Below are positions 34,815 to 45,363 of a stretch of DNA of 64,000 nt, one piece after another. Within the stretch, counting starts at the first letter, position 1, and every line of letters starts with the position of its first letter. Both the position numbers and the translations under genes were made by a program. Under the pieces are notes generated by a model. The model was not told where the DNA came from and made no database searches. It saw nothing but the letters and a program-made list of their open reading frames with translations. This DNA comes from Actinocatenispora sp036503555 (GTDB lineage: Bacteria > Actinomycetota > Actinomycetes > Mycobacteriales > Micromonosporaceae), in the NCBI GenBank assembly GCA_036503555.1, contig DASXWQ010000020.1, forward strand, positions 62,001 to 126,000, given 5' to 3'.

Positions 34815-35745
34815 CCCGAAACCGCGCCCGGTACGCGCTGGGCGTGCCGCCCACCTCCCGCGCCAGGTGCGCCCGCAGCGAGTCGGCCGTACCCAGGCCG
34901 GCCCGGCGCGCGACCGCCTCGACCGGCAGGTCCGTCGTCTCCAGCAGCCGCCGGGCCGCGTCGATCCGCCGGGCGAGCAGCCACCGCTGCGGGCTCAGGC
35001 CCGTCTCGGCCCGGAACCGCCGGGTCAGCGTCCGCACGCTCGTGTTCGCGTGCCGCGCCAGGTCACTCAGCTGGAGCGGGTCGGCCAGCCGCGCCAGCGC
35101 CCACTCCCGGGTGGCCGCCAGCGAGGCGACCGGCTCGGCCGGTACCGGCTCGGCCGGCGGCGTCGCCTCCGCCGGCCGCGGCGGCGCCACCGCCAGCGCC
35201 CGCGCCAGCGCACCGGCGACCGCGGCGCCGTGGTCCGCGGCGACCAGATGCACACACAGGTCGATCGCCGCGGCGTGCCCGGCGCACGTGTACACCCCGC
35301 CGTCCGCGACGAACAGCCCGTCGGTGAGCGTCACCTCCGGGTACCGCCGGCGGAACTCGGTCGCCAGGCCGGACCCGATCGCCGCGGTCCGCCCCGCCAG
35401 CAGGCCGGCCGCGCCCAACAGGAACGCCCCCGCGCAGGACGGCGCGACCAGCCGGGCGCCCGCCGCGCGCGCCGCGACCAGCGCCGCGCCGACCCGCGGA
35501 TCCGGCGCCGCCAGGTCCGCCCCGCCGATCACCAGCACGGTGCCCGCCCCGGCCACCGCGTCCAACCCCCGCGTCACGGCGATCCCGACGCCGCCGACGC
35601 CCGGCACCGGCCCCGGCTCGACCGCGCAGAACACCACCTCGTACGCCGGGGCCGGGCCGACGCGCGCCTGCCCCAGCACGAGGTCCGGTACGGACAGCTC
35701 GAAGCTCGTGACCGGTGGTGCGGCAAGGACGGCGACGCGGTGCAT
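34798..35745 (-). CDS. GlxA-family AraC-type regulator with DJ-1/PfpI domain
   Basis: 315 aa. N-terminal DJ-1/PfpI-like domain (residues 1-185: AVLAAPPVTSFELSVPDLVL, with VAPSCAGAFLLGAAGLL around the nucleophile elbow Cys). A Pro/Ala-rich linker leads to a C-terminal AraC/XylS double HTH (LSDLARHANTSVRTLTRRFR and VEAVARRAGLGTADSLRAHL). ATG 35745 follows GGAGGA at 8 nt. It is divergent from the epimerase-like gene at 35867, a plausible target. Confidence 0.92.
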   Translation of the reverse strand: MHRVAVLAAPPVTSFELSVPDLVLGQARVGPAPAYEVVFCAVEPGPVPGVGGVGIAVTRGLDAVAGAGTVLVIGGADLAAPDPRVGAALVAARAAGARLVAPSCAGAFLLGAAGLLAGRTAAIGSGLATEFRRRYPEVTLTDGLFVADGGVYTCAGHAAAIDLCVHLVAADHGAAVAGALARALAVAPPRPAEATPPAEPVPAEPVASLAATREWALARLADPLQLSDLARHANTSVRTLTRRFRAETGLSPQRWLLARRIDAARRLLETTDLPVEAVARRAGLGTADSLRAHLAREVGGTPSAYRARFRVSRVA

Positions 35746-35866
35746 GGCCCGATCCTCCGGGTGTCTGGCCGGCCGGCCCGTGGTTGCCACGGCATCCGGA
35801 CCGGAGGCTGAAGAGGCGTTCGTGGCAAGCGAACCACGGTCCTACGACATTCATTCCGGAGGAGAA

Positions 35867-36766
35867 ATGTCCCTGCACATCGTCGTCGGCGGTGGCGGCA
35901 CCGCACTGACCACCGCGCGGCTGCTCGCGGCCGACGGAGAGAAGGTACGGGTCGTCAACCGGCGCGGCGGCCCCGACGAGCCGGGCGTCGAGCGGATCGC
36001 GCTCGACGCCACCGACGTCGACGCCCTGACCGGGCTGACCGAGGGCGCCGACACCGTGTTCAACTGCGCCGCCGCGGCGTACCACACGTGGCCGGAGACG
36101 ATCCCGCCACTGTTCGGCGCGATCCGCACCGCCGCCGAGCGCACCGGCGCCGGCTACGTCATGCTCACCAACCTCTACGGATACGGGCCGGTCGACGGCC
36201 CCGTCACCGCGGACACCCCGCAGCGGGCGACCGGCCCGAAGGGCGGCACCCGGGCGGCGATGTGGCGGGAGGCGAAGGCCGCGCACGACGCCGGCCGGGT
36301 CCGCGCCACCGAGGTACGGGCCGGCCAGTTCCTCGGTGCCGGCGCCGTCTCGCTGTTCTCGGTGTTCGTGGCCCCGCAGGTGCTGGCGGGCCGGCCGGCA
36401 CTCGTACCGGCCGAGCTGGACCACCCGCACTCGTTCGCCGCGATCGGCGACGTGGCGCGGACCCTGGCCGCGGTGGCCCGGGACGAGCGGTCGTGGGGCC
36501 GCCCGTGGATGGCGCCGACGATCACGGCGACGATGCGTGAGTTGGCCACCCGGCTCGCGGCGCGGGCCGGTGCGCCGGAGCCGGACCTGGCCACGATGAC
36601 CGACCGGGAGATCAGCCTGCTCGGCCTCACCGACCCGTTCTGGCCGGAGCTGTTCGAGACCCGTTTCATGGACACCGGCCGCTTCCTCGTCGACTCCGGC
36701 GAGACGGAGCGCACCTTCGGGCTGGCCGCCAGCCCGGTCGAGGAGGTGTTGGCCGAGATGCGGTGA
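35867..36766 (+). CDS. NAD-dependent epimerase/dehydratase-family (atypical SDR) protein
   Basis: 299-aa extended-SDR-like protein. The N-terminal Rossmann fold has a variant glycine motif (IVVGGGGTALTTARLLA) and acidic/basic residues after strand 2 (VRVVNRRGG). VFNCAAAAYHTWPE and NLYGYGPVDGPV replace the usual Tyr-x3-Lys region, so it may bind a nucleotide as a sensor or reductase rather than act as a standard epimerase. ATG 35867 has a near-perfect GGAGGAG. It is divergent from the GlxA-like regulator. Confidence 0.82.
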   Translation: MSLHIVVGGGGTALTTARLLAADGEKVRVVNRRGGPDEPGVERIALDATDVDALTGLTEGADTVFNCAAAAYHTWPETIPPLFGAIRTAAERTGAGYVMLTNLYGYGPVDGPVTADTPQRATGPKGGTRAAMWREAKAAHDAGRVRATEVRAGQFLGAGAVSLFSVFVAPQVLAGRPALVPAELDHPHSFAAIGDVARTLAAVARDERSWGRPWMAPTITATMRELATRLAARAGAPEPDLATMTDREISLLGLTDPFWPELFETRFMDTGRFLVDSGETERTFGLAASPVEEVLAEMR

Positions 36767-36781
36767 GCCGGTGCCCGCGGC

Positions 36782-37267
36782 TCAGGCGGGGCCGACCGCG
36801 GCGAAGGCGTGCGGGGTGGCGCGCCGGGTCATGTCCATGATCCAGTTCGTCTCCCAGCTCGCCCCGTCGTCGACGGAGAACGCCTGCTCCCAGCGGGCGG
36901 TCGTCGCGCTCATCCCCGACCACCGGTAGCGGACGCGCACCGGCCGGCCCTCGTGCTCGTCGTCGCCGACGAACTCGCCGATCCCGTCCGCGAACCGGCC
37001 GGTGACCGGTGGCTGTAGCAGCCCGTCCCGGCTGGCCGCCCAGTAGAGCGACCACTCGCCGCGCGCCGGGTCGTACAGCCGGAGGGTCAGGCCACGCCGG
37101 CCGAGCGTGGGGAAGACGATCTCGTCGAAGTGGGCGCCGCCGCCGAACAGGCTGATACCGGTCGTGACGCCGGGAAACTCGTCCCAGCTGTCGCTGCCGC
37201 ACAGCCACTTGTCGAGGCGACGGTTGGCCACGTCCCAGGTACCGGTGAAAAAGTCGAAGTCGGTCAT
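36782..37267 (-). CDS. Conserved hypothetical protein, lipocalin/DUF1579-like
   Basis: 161 aa, no signal or membrane segment. It is rich in Trp, Phe and Gly, with alternating beta-strand patterns: FDFFTGTWDVANRRL, LTLRLYDPARGEWSLYW, VRYRWSGMSATTARWEQAF, and ETNWIMDMTR. This resembles the calycin-like fold of DUF1579 proteins, which have no established activity. ATG 37267 overlaps the stop of the upstream gene as ATGA, forming a two-gene operon divergent from the WYL regulator. Confidence 0.7.
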   Translation of the reverse strand: MTDFDFFTGTWDVANRRLDKWLCGSDSWDEFPGVTTGISLFGGGAHFDEIVFPTLGRRGLTLRLYDPARGEWSLYWAASRDGLLQPPVTGRFADGIGEFVGDDEHEGRPVRVRYRWSGMSATTARWEQAFSVDDGASWETNWIMDMTRRATPHAFAAVGPA

Positions 37268-37737
37268 GCGCCCACAGCTCCTTCGGTCAGCGTGTCAGTG
37301 AGGTAGGTGTCGAGGTCGGGGGTGTCCGGCGCCAGCACGTGGCGTACCCAGGCGGTGCGTTCGTGGGCGAGTGCCGGCAGCTCCCAGACGCAGCCGATGA
37401 CCGGCCGCGTCACCGGCACCAGGTGCGTCGGGTCGGTGTCCGGGCAGCCCAGGTACGGCTGGCCGGCGGCGGCCACGTGGCACTCGATCACGTTGCCCCA
37501 CACCCAGGCGTACGCGTTGACGTAGAGGCTGTCGCCGCCGCGGTGCACGACGGCGAACCCGGCGGGCGGGGTTTCGTCGTCGGGGGCGGGCAGCAGCCCG
37601 GGCAGCGCGTCGTACGCGGCGGCCAGCATCGCCGGCGACAGCGGTATGTCCGGCGTGTCCACGTGGTACGGCTTGATCATGCGTCCGGCCAGCTCGACCG
37701 GCCGCGGCGTCCGGAGACGCTTCGGGTTGAACGGCAT
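37264..37737 (-). CDS. Hypothetical protein, first gene of a pair divergent from a WYL regulator
   Basis: 157 aa, cytosolic. No family is recognised with confidence. Visible features are an N-terminal basic stretch (PFNPKRLRTPRPVELAG), a Tyr/Trp-rich centre (DSLYVNAYAWVWGNVIECHV), and an acidic C-terminus (APDTPDLDTYLTDTLTEG). It shares a 4-nt overlap with the next gene and lies just downstream of the palindrome 37760-37780, so it is probably controlled by the divergent WYL protein. Confidence 0.75.
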   Translation of the reverse strand: MPFNPKRLRTPRPVELAGRMIKPYHVDTPDIPLSPAMLAAAYDALPGLLPAPDDETPPAGFAVVHRGGDSLYVNAYAWVWGNVIECHVAAAGQPYLGCPDTDPTHLVPVTRPVIGCVWELPALAHERTAWVRHVLAPDTPDLDTYLTDTLTEGAVGA

Positions 37738-37759
37738 GGCAGGGAGTCTGGCCGCCGAT

Positions 37760-37780
37760 CACTGACGTCCAGTGTCAGTG
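37760..37780. promoter_or_regulatory. WYL-regulator operator palindrome
   Basis: CACTGAC (37760-37766) and GTCAGTG (37774-37780) form a perfect inverted repeat with a 7-nt spacer, in the 63-bp gap between the divergent hypothetical operon and the WYL regulator gene. Confidence 0.65.
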
Positions 37781-37800
37781 GGTTGAGGGATGCTGTCGGC

Positions 37801-38778
37801 ATGCGTGCCAGCCGACTGCTCTCCCTGCTCCTGCTGCTCCAGACCAGAGGGCGGATGACGGCACGGGATCTCGCCGACGAGTTGGAGGTCTCGGTACGCA
37901 CGATCTACCGGGACGCCGAGTCGCTGTCCGCCGCCGGCATCCCGCTGTACGCCGACGCCGGCCCCGGCGGCGGCTACCAGCTGCTCGACGGCTACCGGAC
38001 GCGGTTGACCGGGCTCACCGGGGACGAGGCGGAGGCGTTGTTCCTCGCCGGACTGCCCGGACCGGCCGCCGAGCTGGGCCTCGGCACCGTCGTCACGGCC
38101 GCGGCGCTGAAACTGCGCGCCGCGCTGCCGCCGGAGCTGCGCGACCGCGCCGACCTGATCCGGCAGCGGTTCCACCTCGACGCGCCCGGCTGGTACCGGG
38201 ACGCCGACAGCGTGCCGTACCTCGCGGCCGTGGCCTCGGCGGTGTGGGAGCAGCGGCAGGTGCGCATCACGTACCGGCGGTGGCGGGAGCCGACCGACGT
38301 GAGCCGCGTGCTCTGCCCGTACGGCGTGGTGCTCAAGGCCGGCACGTGGTATCTCGTGGCCGGGTCGGCGGACCGGCCCGACGCCCGGACGTACCGGGTG
38401 AACCAGATCCTCGACCTGGCGACCCTCGACGACGGGTTCGCCCGGCCGGACGGTTTCGACCTCGCCGAGTACTGGCGGGAGCACATCACCGACTTCCGGA
38501 CCCGGCTGTACACCGGCGAGGCGGTGATCCGGCTGTCGCCGGCCGGTCGCCGCCGGCTGACCGAGCTGATGGCGGGGCCGGTCGTCGCGGCGGCCGAGCG
38601 TACGGCCGGGCCGCCGGACGACGAGGGCTGGGTCACCGCGACGGTCCCGATCGAGTCGTTGCAGCACGCCGAGTCGGACATGCTGCGCCTCGGGCCCCAG
38701 GTCGAGGTGTGCTCCCCCGCCGAGCTCCGCGACCGTCTCGTCGCCGCGGCCCGCGGCCTCGCCGCCCGCTACCGCTGA
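37801..38778 (+). CDS. YafY-type WYL-domain transcriptional regulator
   Basis: 325 aa. The N-terminal winged HTH (residues 1-60; LQTRGRMTARDLADELEVSV, then RTIYRDAESLSAAGIP) is typical of the DeoR/YafY group. The WYL domain (about residues 140-220) includes RVLCPYGVVLKAGTWYLVAG and ARTYRVNQI, and a WCX-like C-terminal domain follows. WYL domains bind ligands, often nucleic acids or nucleotides. ATG 37801. Likely targets are its own gene and the divergent pair via the 37760-37780 palindrome. Confidence 0.92.
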   Translation: MRASRLLSLLLLLQTRGRMTARDLADELEVSVRTIYRDAESLSAAGIPLYADAGPGGGYQLLDGYRTRLTGLTGDEAEALFLAGLPGPAAELGLGTVVTAAALKLRAALPPELRDRADLIRQRFHLDAPGWYRDADSVPYLAAVASAVWEQRQVRITYRRWREPTDVSRVLCPYGVVLKAGTWYLVAGSADRPDARTYRVNQILDLATLDDGFARPDGFDLAEYWREHITDFRTRLYTGEAVIRLSPAGRRRLTELMAGPVVAAAERTAGPPDDEGWVTATVPIESLQHAESDMLRLGPQVEVCSPAELRDRLVAAARGLAARYR

Positions 38779-38882
38779 CCGCACTGACCGGGCGACGTCG
38801 CTGGATCGCGACCTGGACCCGATCGGCGTCGGTGTGGCCGGATCGGACGGGAATGTCGGTGGGGCGGGCTAGGGTGCCGCGC

Positions 38883-39209
38883 ATGGTGATCGAGCTGGCC
38901 GCGTTCCGGGTCCACGACGGGGCCGAGGACAGGCTGGTCGCGGAGCGTCCGGCGATGCTCGCGGCGCTGCGGGCACGCTTCCCGGCCTGTCTCGCGGCGT
39001 ACCTGACGCGGGAGGACGACGGAAGCTGGCTGGACGTGGTCGTGTGGCGGGACCGGGCCTCGGCCGAGGAGGCGGCCCGGCTGGCCGACACCGTGCCGGA
39101 GTGCCGGGAGTGGTTCCGGCACATCGCGTCGTCCGGTGGGCCGCGGCACGTGACGGTCCGCGACGCCTGGCCCGGCGAGCCGGCGCCGACGGGCGATGCG
39201 CGATCATGA
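38883..39209 (+). CDS. ABM-like (antibiotic biosynthesis monooxygenase fold) small protein
   Basis: 108-aa alpha+beta barrel candidate: strand VIELAAFRVHDGAEDRLVAE, helix PAMLAALRARFP, strand DGSWLDVVVWRDRASAEEA, helix VPECREWFRHIASSG. The fold resembles dimeric ABM/DUF4286-like proteins, but no activity can be assigned. TAGGGT (38870-38875) lies 7 nt before ATG 38883, so the mRNA is probably leaderless. Its stop overlaps the next start as ATGA. Confidence 0.75.
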   Translation: MVIELAAFRVHDGAEDRLVAERPAMLAALRARFPACLAAYLTREDDGSWLDVVVWRDRASAEEAARLADTVPECREWFRHIASSGGPRHVTVRDAWPGEPAPTGDARS

Positions 39210-39949
39210 CCGGCATGTACCGACTGTGGCCGGAGCCCGGCGCGACCGCGCTGTCCGACGACGAGCTGCTCGCCTGCTACCTGCCCGACCGGGCACGACC
39301 CAGCGTCCGGGTCAACTTCGTGACCAGCGCGGACGGCGCGGTCAGCGTCGCCGGCTACTCGGCGGGCCTGTCCGGGTCGGCCGACAAGCAGGTGTTCGGC
39401 CTGCTGCGGATGGTGTGCGACGCGGTGATGGTGGGTGCCGGCACGCTGCGCCACGAGGGGTACGGGGCGATGCGGCTCGACCAGCGCCGCCGGGCGTGGC
39501 GCCGCGCCGCCGGCCTCGCCGAGTACCCGCCGCTGGTGCTGGTGTCGAGCCGGCTGGAGCTGGATCCGGCGAGCGAGATGTTCACCGACGCGCCGACCCG
39601 GCCGATCATCGTCACGCACGGCGGGTCGCCGATCGACCGGCGCGGGGAGCTGGAGCAGGTCGCGGACGTGCTTGTGCACGGCGACGCCGAGGTCGACCTG
39701 CCGGCGGCCCTGGCCGAGTTGGCCGCCCGCGGGCTGACCCAGGTGCTGTGCGAGGGCGGCCCGCACCTGCTCGGCAGCCTCACCGCCGCCGACGTGGTCG
39801 ACGAGCTGTGCCTGACGGTGTCGCCGCTGCTGGCCGGACCGGGCGCCGGCCGGATCACCGCGGGTCCGCCGACCGCGGGCCGGGACATGCGCCTCGCGCA
39901 CGTGCTGACCGGCGACGACAACCTCCTCCTGCGGTACGTGCGGGGATGA
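39206..39949 (+). CDS. RibD C-terminal-like pyrimidine reductase family protein
   Basis: 247-aa dihydrofolate-reductase-fold protein of the RibD-C class. Recognisable parts are RVNFVTSADGAVSVAG, SADKQVFGLLRMVCDAVMVG, GAGTLRHEGYG, and LCEGGPHLLGSLTAADVVDELCLTVSP. Canonical RibD reduces the ribosylaminopyrimidine of riboflavin synthesis with NADPH; stand-alone actinobacterial homologs are often unassigned or tied to F420/flavin metabolism. It is translationally coupled (ATGA) to the ABM-like gene. Confidence 0.87.
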   Translation: MTGMYRLWPEPGATALSDDELLACYLPDRARPSVRVNFVTSADGAVSVAGYSAGLSGSADKQVFGLLRMVCDAVMVGAGTLRHEGYGAMRLDQRRRAWRRAAGLAEYPPLVLVSSRLELDPASEMFTDAPTRPIIVTHGGSPIDRRGELEQVADVLVHGDAEVDLPAALAELAARGLTQVLCEGGPHLLGSLTAADVVDELCLTVSPLLAGPGAGRITAGPPTAGRDMRLAHVLTGDDNLLLRYVRG

Positions 39950-40067
39950 GCGGGCGCGCCGCCTCGGGTGACCGCCGGCCGCCGCCCGGGCGGTTCTGCG
40001 CGGTGCCCGGCGCGCGGTGCGGCACGATGGGGCGGTACCGCCGGACGAGCAGGGAGTGTCGAAGGCC

Positions 40068-41879
<1,812 letters not shown>

Positions 41880-41914
41880 AGCAGAGCGGCCGAACGACGC
41901 TGCCGACCCGGCTG

Positions 41915-44167
41915 TCAGGCGGGCAGGCCCCAGCCGGGCGTGGGGTCGGTGGTGACCGGCGCGATGGTCAGGTCCTCGTCGTCGCCGCCGGTGGTGACGA
42001 GGACGTCGGCACCGCGCGGCAGGTCGATGTCGAGGATCCCGTCCCGGTCGCGGAACGGTACGGGGTCGCCCGCCACCGGCCGCACGCGGTACGGCGCGGC
42101 CAGCCCCGGCGCGACGCGGCACGGCTCGCCCGCGGTGCTGCGGATCCGGACGAAGCGGGTCCGGCCGCCGGCGCGTACGGCGCTGATCCGGAAGCCGCCC
42201 TCGGCGCGCAGGTCGTGCACGGTCACGTCGGCCCAGCCGGTGGGTACGGCCGGGAAGATCCGCAGCACGCCGCCCCCGCTCTGCACCAGCATGTCGGTCA
42301 GCGCCTGTGCGGCGGCGAGGGGTGCGGCGAGCGTCGGGTCGCGGCCGGCGTCGGTGGTGGTGGGCGTGAGGAACCGGTCGAACACCTCGGTCAGGTGGCC
42401 GTACGCCGCGTCGCCGTCGCCGAGCAGGGCGCACATCGACGCGGCCGCCGCGTACGAGTGGCCGCGGAGCGCGCCGGGCCGCCCGAGCCACGCCGCCAGC
42501 GAGCGCCGCAGCAGGTCCCGGCCGGCCGGCTCGGTGGGGTCGACCAGGTGCAGCGGGTGGAACCACAGCAGGTGCGAGAAGTGCGGGTGCGAGGACGTGA
42601 GCCGCCTGGTGGCGCCGATCCACAGCCCGTCGTCGCCGCGCGGCGGGGCGACGAGCCGGTCCAGCACGTCCCGCCACCGCGGCTCGTGCTCGTCGCGTAC
42701 GCCGAGGCGACCGGCGGCGTCGAGCAGCGCGCGGCAACCCCACGTCAGCAGCGCCAGGTCGTAGTTGCAGTCCGGCGTCGTCGCGTACGCCGGCGAGTAC
42801 GTGGGCGGCAGGTGCAGCCGCCCGTCCTCCCCCTCGACCAGGAAGTGCAGGTAGAAGCAGACGGCCCGGCGCAGCAGCGGGTACAGCACGTCGCGCAGCG
42901 TCCCGGTGTCCATCCGGTGCCGGTACGCCCGCCACGCGGTGGCGAGCGCCCAGGTGAGGTCACCGACCTCGGGCGTGCCGGTCGGCGAGCCCGGCGCCAC
43001 CACCTGGCCGGTGCGCAGGTCGTCCTGGCTGGCGCGGCCGATCCCCGCCGAGTCCGCCCGGTACGCCGCCGGCACGTTCGACGTCAGCGCGGCGCGGTGC
43101 CGGCCAAGCGTCGCGGTCAGCGAGTCCAGCTCGTCGTACCCGCCGGCCCCGACCAGCCCGTACGAGAGCTGCACGTCGAGGTCCCAGCCGACCCGGGGCC
43201 GGGACGTCGCCTGTTGCCACTGCGCGGTGGTGGACACCACGGGCCGGTCGGCGCGGGTGGCGCAGGCCAGCGTGTAGACCTGGAGCCAGTAGAAGCTCTG
43301 CGTCCGGTGGTCCGGCACCGACACGAAGCTCCGCGGGTAGAGCCGGTGCCACCACGCGCGATGTTCGGCGGCCAGGTCCCCGGCGTCGCGTACGGCGGCG
43401 GCGCGCAGGGTGCGCTCGGCCGTGGCGTACGCGGTGCGGGCCGGGTAGCTGGCGGCGACGCTCGCCACGATCCGGGTACCGGTCGCGGTGCGGTCGACGC
43501 GCCACACGGTGGCGTGCCCGCCGCCGGCGGCGAGGTCCTGCACGCAGCGTCCACCGCCGGCGTCGACGACCGTGGACGGTGCGGGGTTGCCGGCCGGTCC
43601 CGGGAACGCGGTGAACGACCAGGACGCGGCCGCCTCGCCGGGGTCCGGCGTCAGCTCGGCGACGAGCAGGTCGCGGGTGGCGTGCACGAGGCAGCGCAGC
43701 GCGAACGACCCGGCCGTGGTGGTGACGGTGCCGGCGAGTTCCGCGTCCCACAGCGACAGGCGCAGGTCGACGGCGGTGATCTCGCCGACCGTCGCGAGCC
43801 CCAGGTACCCGATGCGCAGCCGGCCGCCGCCGGTGCGGTGGTCGCGTACCCGGGTGTCGCCGAGCTCGACGAGCAGGGCGCGCCGGTCCGGGTGCCGGTA
43901 CATGGCGGCGCCGAGCCCGCCGTTGCCGAGGAACACGGCCTCGCCCGACGTCTCCGGCAGGCGGGACCAGGTGGGGTCGCAGCCGGCGAGGAAGCCGGCC
44001 CAGGCGTCGTCGTGGTCCATCGTGTTCCGCAGCCGGAGCGGGCCGACACCGAAGCTCAGGGACGGGCCGGACGCGCTGGTGGTGGCGGCCGCGGCGGTGG
44101 GCGCGACGACCGCGGCGACGGTACCGGCGGCGACGCCGAACAGGCCACGGCGCGAGATCCCGCTCAT
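41915..44167 (-). CDS. Secreted glycoside hydrolase, GH95-like, Tat signal
   Basis: 750 aa. Tat signal SRRGLFGVAAGTVAAVVAP cleaved near TAAAATT. The N-terminal region VFLGNGGLGAAMYRHPDRRA and the C-terminal QSGGGVLRIFPAVPTGWAD and LRAEGGFRIS are the hallmarks of the GH95/GH65-like (alpha/alpha)6-barrel enzymes, which include alpha-L-fucosidases. The central barrel shows TPDCNYDLALLTWGC. The catalytic pair could not be pinned. It is antiparallel to the HerA and SbcD genes that flank its region, so it is not part of the repair unit. Confidence 0.8.
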   Translation of the reverse strand: MSGISRRGLFGVAAGTVAAVVAPTAAAATTSASGPSLSFGVGPLRLRNTMDHDDAWAGFLAGCDPTWSRLPETSGEAVFLGNGGLGAAMYRHPDRRALLVELGDTRVRDHRTGGGRLRIGYLGLATVGEITAVDLRLSLWDAELAGTVTTTAGSFALRCLVHATRDLLVAELTPDPGEAAASWSFTAFPGPAGNPAPSTVVDAGGGRCVQDLAAGGGHATVWRVDRTATGTRIVASVAASYPARTAYATAERTLRAAAVRDAGDLAAEHRAWWHRLYPRSFVSVPDHRTQSFYWLQVYTLACATRADRPVVSTTAQWQQATSRPRVGWDLDVQLSYGLVGAGGYDELDSLTATLGRHRAALTSNVPAAYRADSAGIGRASQDDLRTGQVVAPGSPTGTPEVGDLTWALATAWRAYRHRMDTGTLRDVLYPLLRRAVCFYLHFLVEGEDGRLHLPPTYSPAYATTPDCNYDLALLTWGCRALLDAAGRLGVRDEHEPRWRDVLDRLVAPPRGDDGLWIGATRRLTSSHPHFSHLLWFHPLHLVDPTEPAGRDLLRRSLAAWLGRPGALRGHSYAAAASMCALLGDGDAAYGHLTEVFDRFLTPTTTDAGRDPTLAAPLAAAQALTDMLVQSGGGVLRIFPAVPTGWADVTVHDLRAEGGFRISAVRAGGRTRFVRIRSTAGEPCRVAPGLAAPYRVRPVAGDPVPFRDRDGILDIDLPRGADVLVTTGGDDEDLTIAPVTTDPTPGWGLPA

Positions 44168-44303
44168 GATCGCCTCCAGCCGTGCCCCTGTCTCGGGTCA
44201 CCCGCACCGGTCGGGCCGGGGTACGGCGGCCGGAAACAGATACATGGGACGAGTGGCCGGAGACTATCCCAGACGATCTCGGACGGGCAAGGACGAGACG
44301 GTG

Positions 44304-44933
44304 TCAGACCGTCGCGGCGAGCGTACGTTCCGTGCCGAGGATGCCGGCCGCGGCGCCCGCCATCTGGTCCAACCGGTCCACCTCGGTCCGGTGGAACGCC
44401 GGCCCGTCGGCCCGCGCGACCACCAGCACGGCGCCGGGCCCGAGCGGCGCCATCGCCGCGTGCGTCCCGTCCGCCAGCGCGTACGCCCGCGGCCGGACCG
44501 GTTCCAGCGCGCCCACGGCCAGCGCGCGCGGCGCCCGGAAACTCGCCCGTACCGGGGTGGGCTCGGAACCGTCGCCGAGCAGCACCGCCCACTCCGCGGC
44601 GAACAGGTCCGGCGCGGCGTCGACCAGCGTGGTGAGCCCGCGGTCCGGGTCGCGCGCGAGCTGGCCGAGCACCGCCGCGTCCGCGGCGTGTGACAGCGCC
44701 CGGGGCCGCCACACCGCGACCACGCGTACGCCCGGGATGATCTGGATCCGGTCGCGCAGCTCGTCGACGGTGAGCGAACCGAGCCGCAGGGTCAGCTCGT
44801 CCACGGCCCGGCCCGACCCGGTCTCCAGCACCGAGACCTGGAGAATGTCCGCCCCGAGTACGCCGAGGGTCCAGGCCAGCCGGCCGAGCGAGCCCGGCGC
44901 GTCGGGCAGGGCGATGCGAGCGCGTACCAGCAT
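44304..44933 (-). CDS. ACT-domain protein with GAF-like C-terminal half
   Basis: 209 aa. The N-terminal ACT domain (residues 1-75: ARIALPDAPGSLGRLAWTLG, ADILQVSVLETG, ELRDRIQIIPGVRVVAVW) normally binds amino acids and regulates metabolic enzymes. The C-terminal part (about 85-205) resembles a degenerate GAF sensor: ARDPDRGLTTLVDAAPDLF, VARADGPAFHRTEVDRLDQM. ATG 44933 follows AGGAGGA at 6 nt. Its divergent neighbour is the Cys-leader/symporter unit, which may hint at amino-acid sensing. Confidence 0.82.
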   Translation of the reverse strand: MLVRARIALPDAPGSLGRLAWTLGVLGADILQVSVLETGSGRAVDELTLRLGSLTVDELRDRIQIIPGVRVVAVWRPRALSHAADAAVLGQLARDPDRGLTTLVDAAPDLFAAEWAVLLGDGSEPTPVRASFRAPRALAVGALEPVRPRAYALADGTHAAMAPLGPGAVLVVARADGPAFHRTEVDRLDQMAGAAAGILGTERTLAATV

Positions 44934-45083
44934 GGTGGTCCTCCTGTCGGCGAACGGGAACTGCCTCGACAGTGGCTCGCGGGTGTTGCCGGCCCGTTGC
45001 GCCACCGTGTCGTACGCCGACGTGAGCCGGTCCACATGCCACGGCGTGGTCGTACAGGGTTGCGGACGGTTAGTGTCGGCTGC

Positions 45084-45182
45084 GTGTTCCGCCCCGTCGA
45101 CAGCCGCCCGCCGCTGCCCGCGCTCGTGATGCGCCGGCACGTGGACTTCTGCCGGCTCGACTCGGCGCTGTGTCGGCGCTGA
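45084..45182 (+). CDS. Cysteine-containing leader peptide of the symporter gene
   Basis: GTG 45084 to TGA 45182, 32 aa, ending MRRHVDFCRLDSALCRR. The RRHVD-x-CR...SALCR ending is the pattern of actinobacterial leader peptides usually found before sulfur and cysteine genes. Its two Cys codons (TGC, and the rare TGT) could stall ribosomes when Cys-tRNA is short. TAGTGT (45071-45076) is a -10 box 7 nt upstream, so the message starts with the leader. A hairpin (45222-45240) and 181 bp separate it from the symporter. The remainder of 44934-45363 shows no other gene. Confidence 0.65.
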   Translation: MFRPVDSRPPLPALVMRRHVDFCRLDSALCRR

Positions 45183-45221
45183 CACCACCCGCGTCGACAC
45201 TGACGCCACCCGCACCGCCCC

Positions 45222-45240
45222 GCGGGCCGTAACGGCCTGC
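45222..45240 (+). other. Hairpin between Cys leader and symporter
   Basis: GCGGGCCG-TAA-CGGCCTGC folds into an 8-bp stem (one G-U pair) 40 nt downstream of the leader stop. It is a candidate attenuator or its competitor; further GGCC-rich segments follow up to 45260. Confidence 0.4.
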
Positions 45241-45363
45241 CGGCCTCTTGCGGGCCATGGTCGCCCGCCGACCTTCGCCACCGGTGCCCCGGCCCGGCGG
45301 CGCCCGAATCCCCCGTACCGTCCCGCGATCGGCGTGCGCGCCGACATGTGGAGGAGTTCCGCT

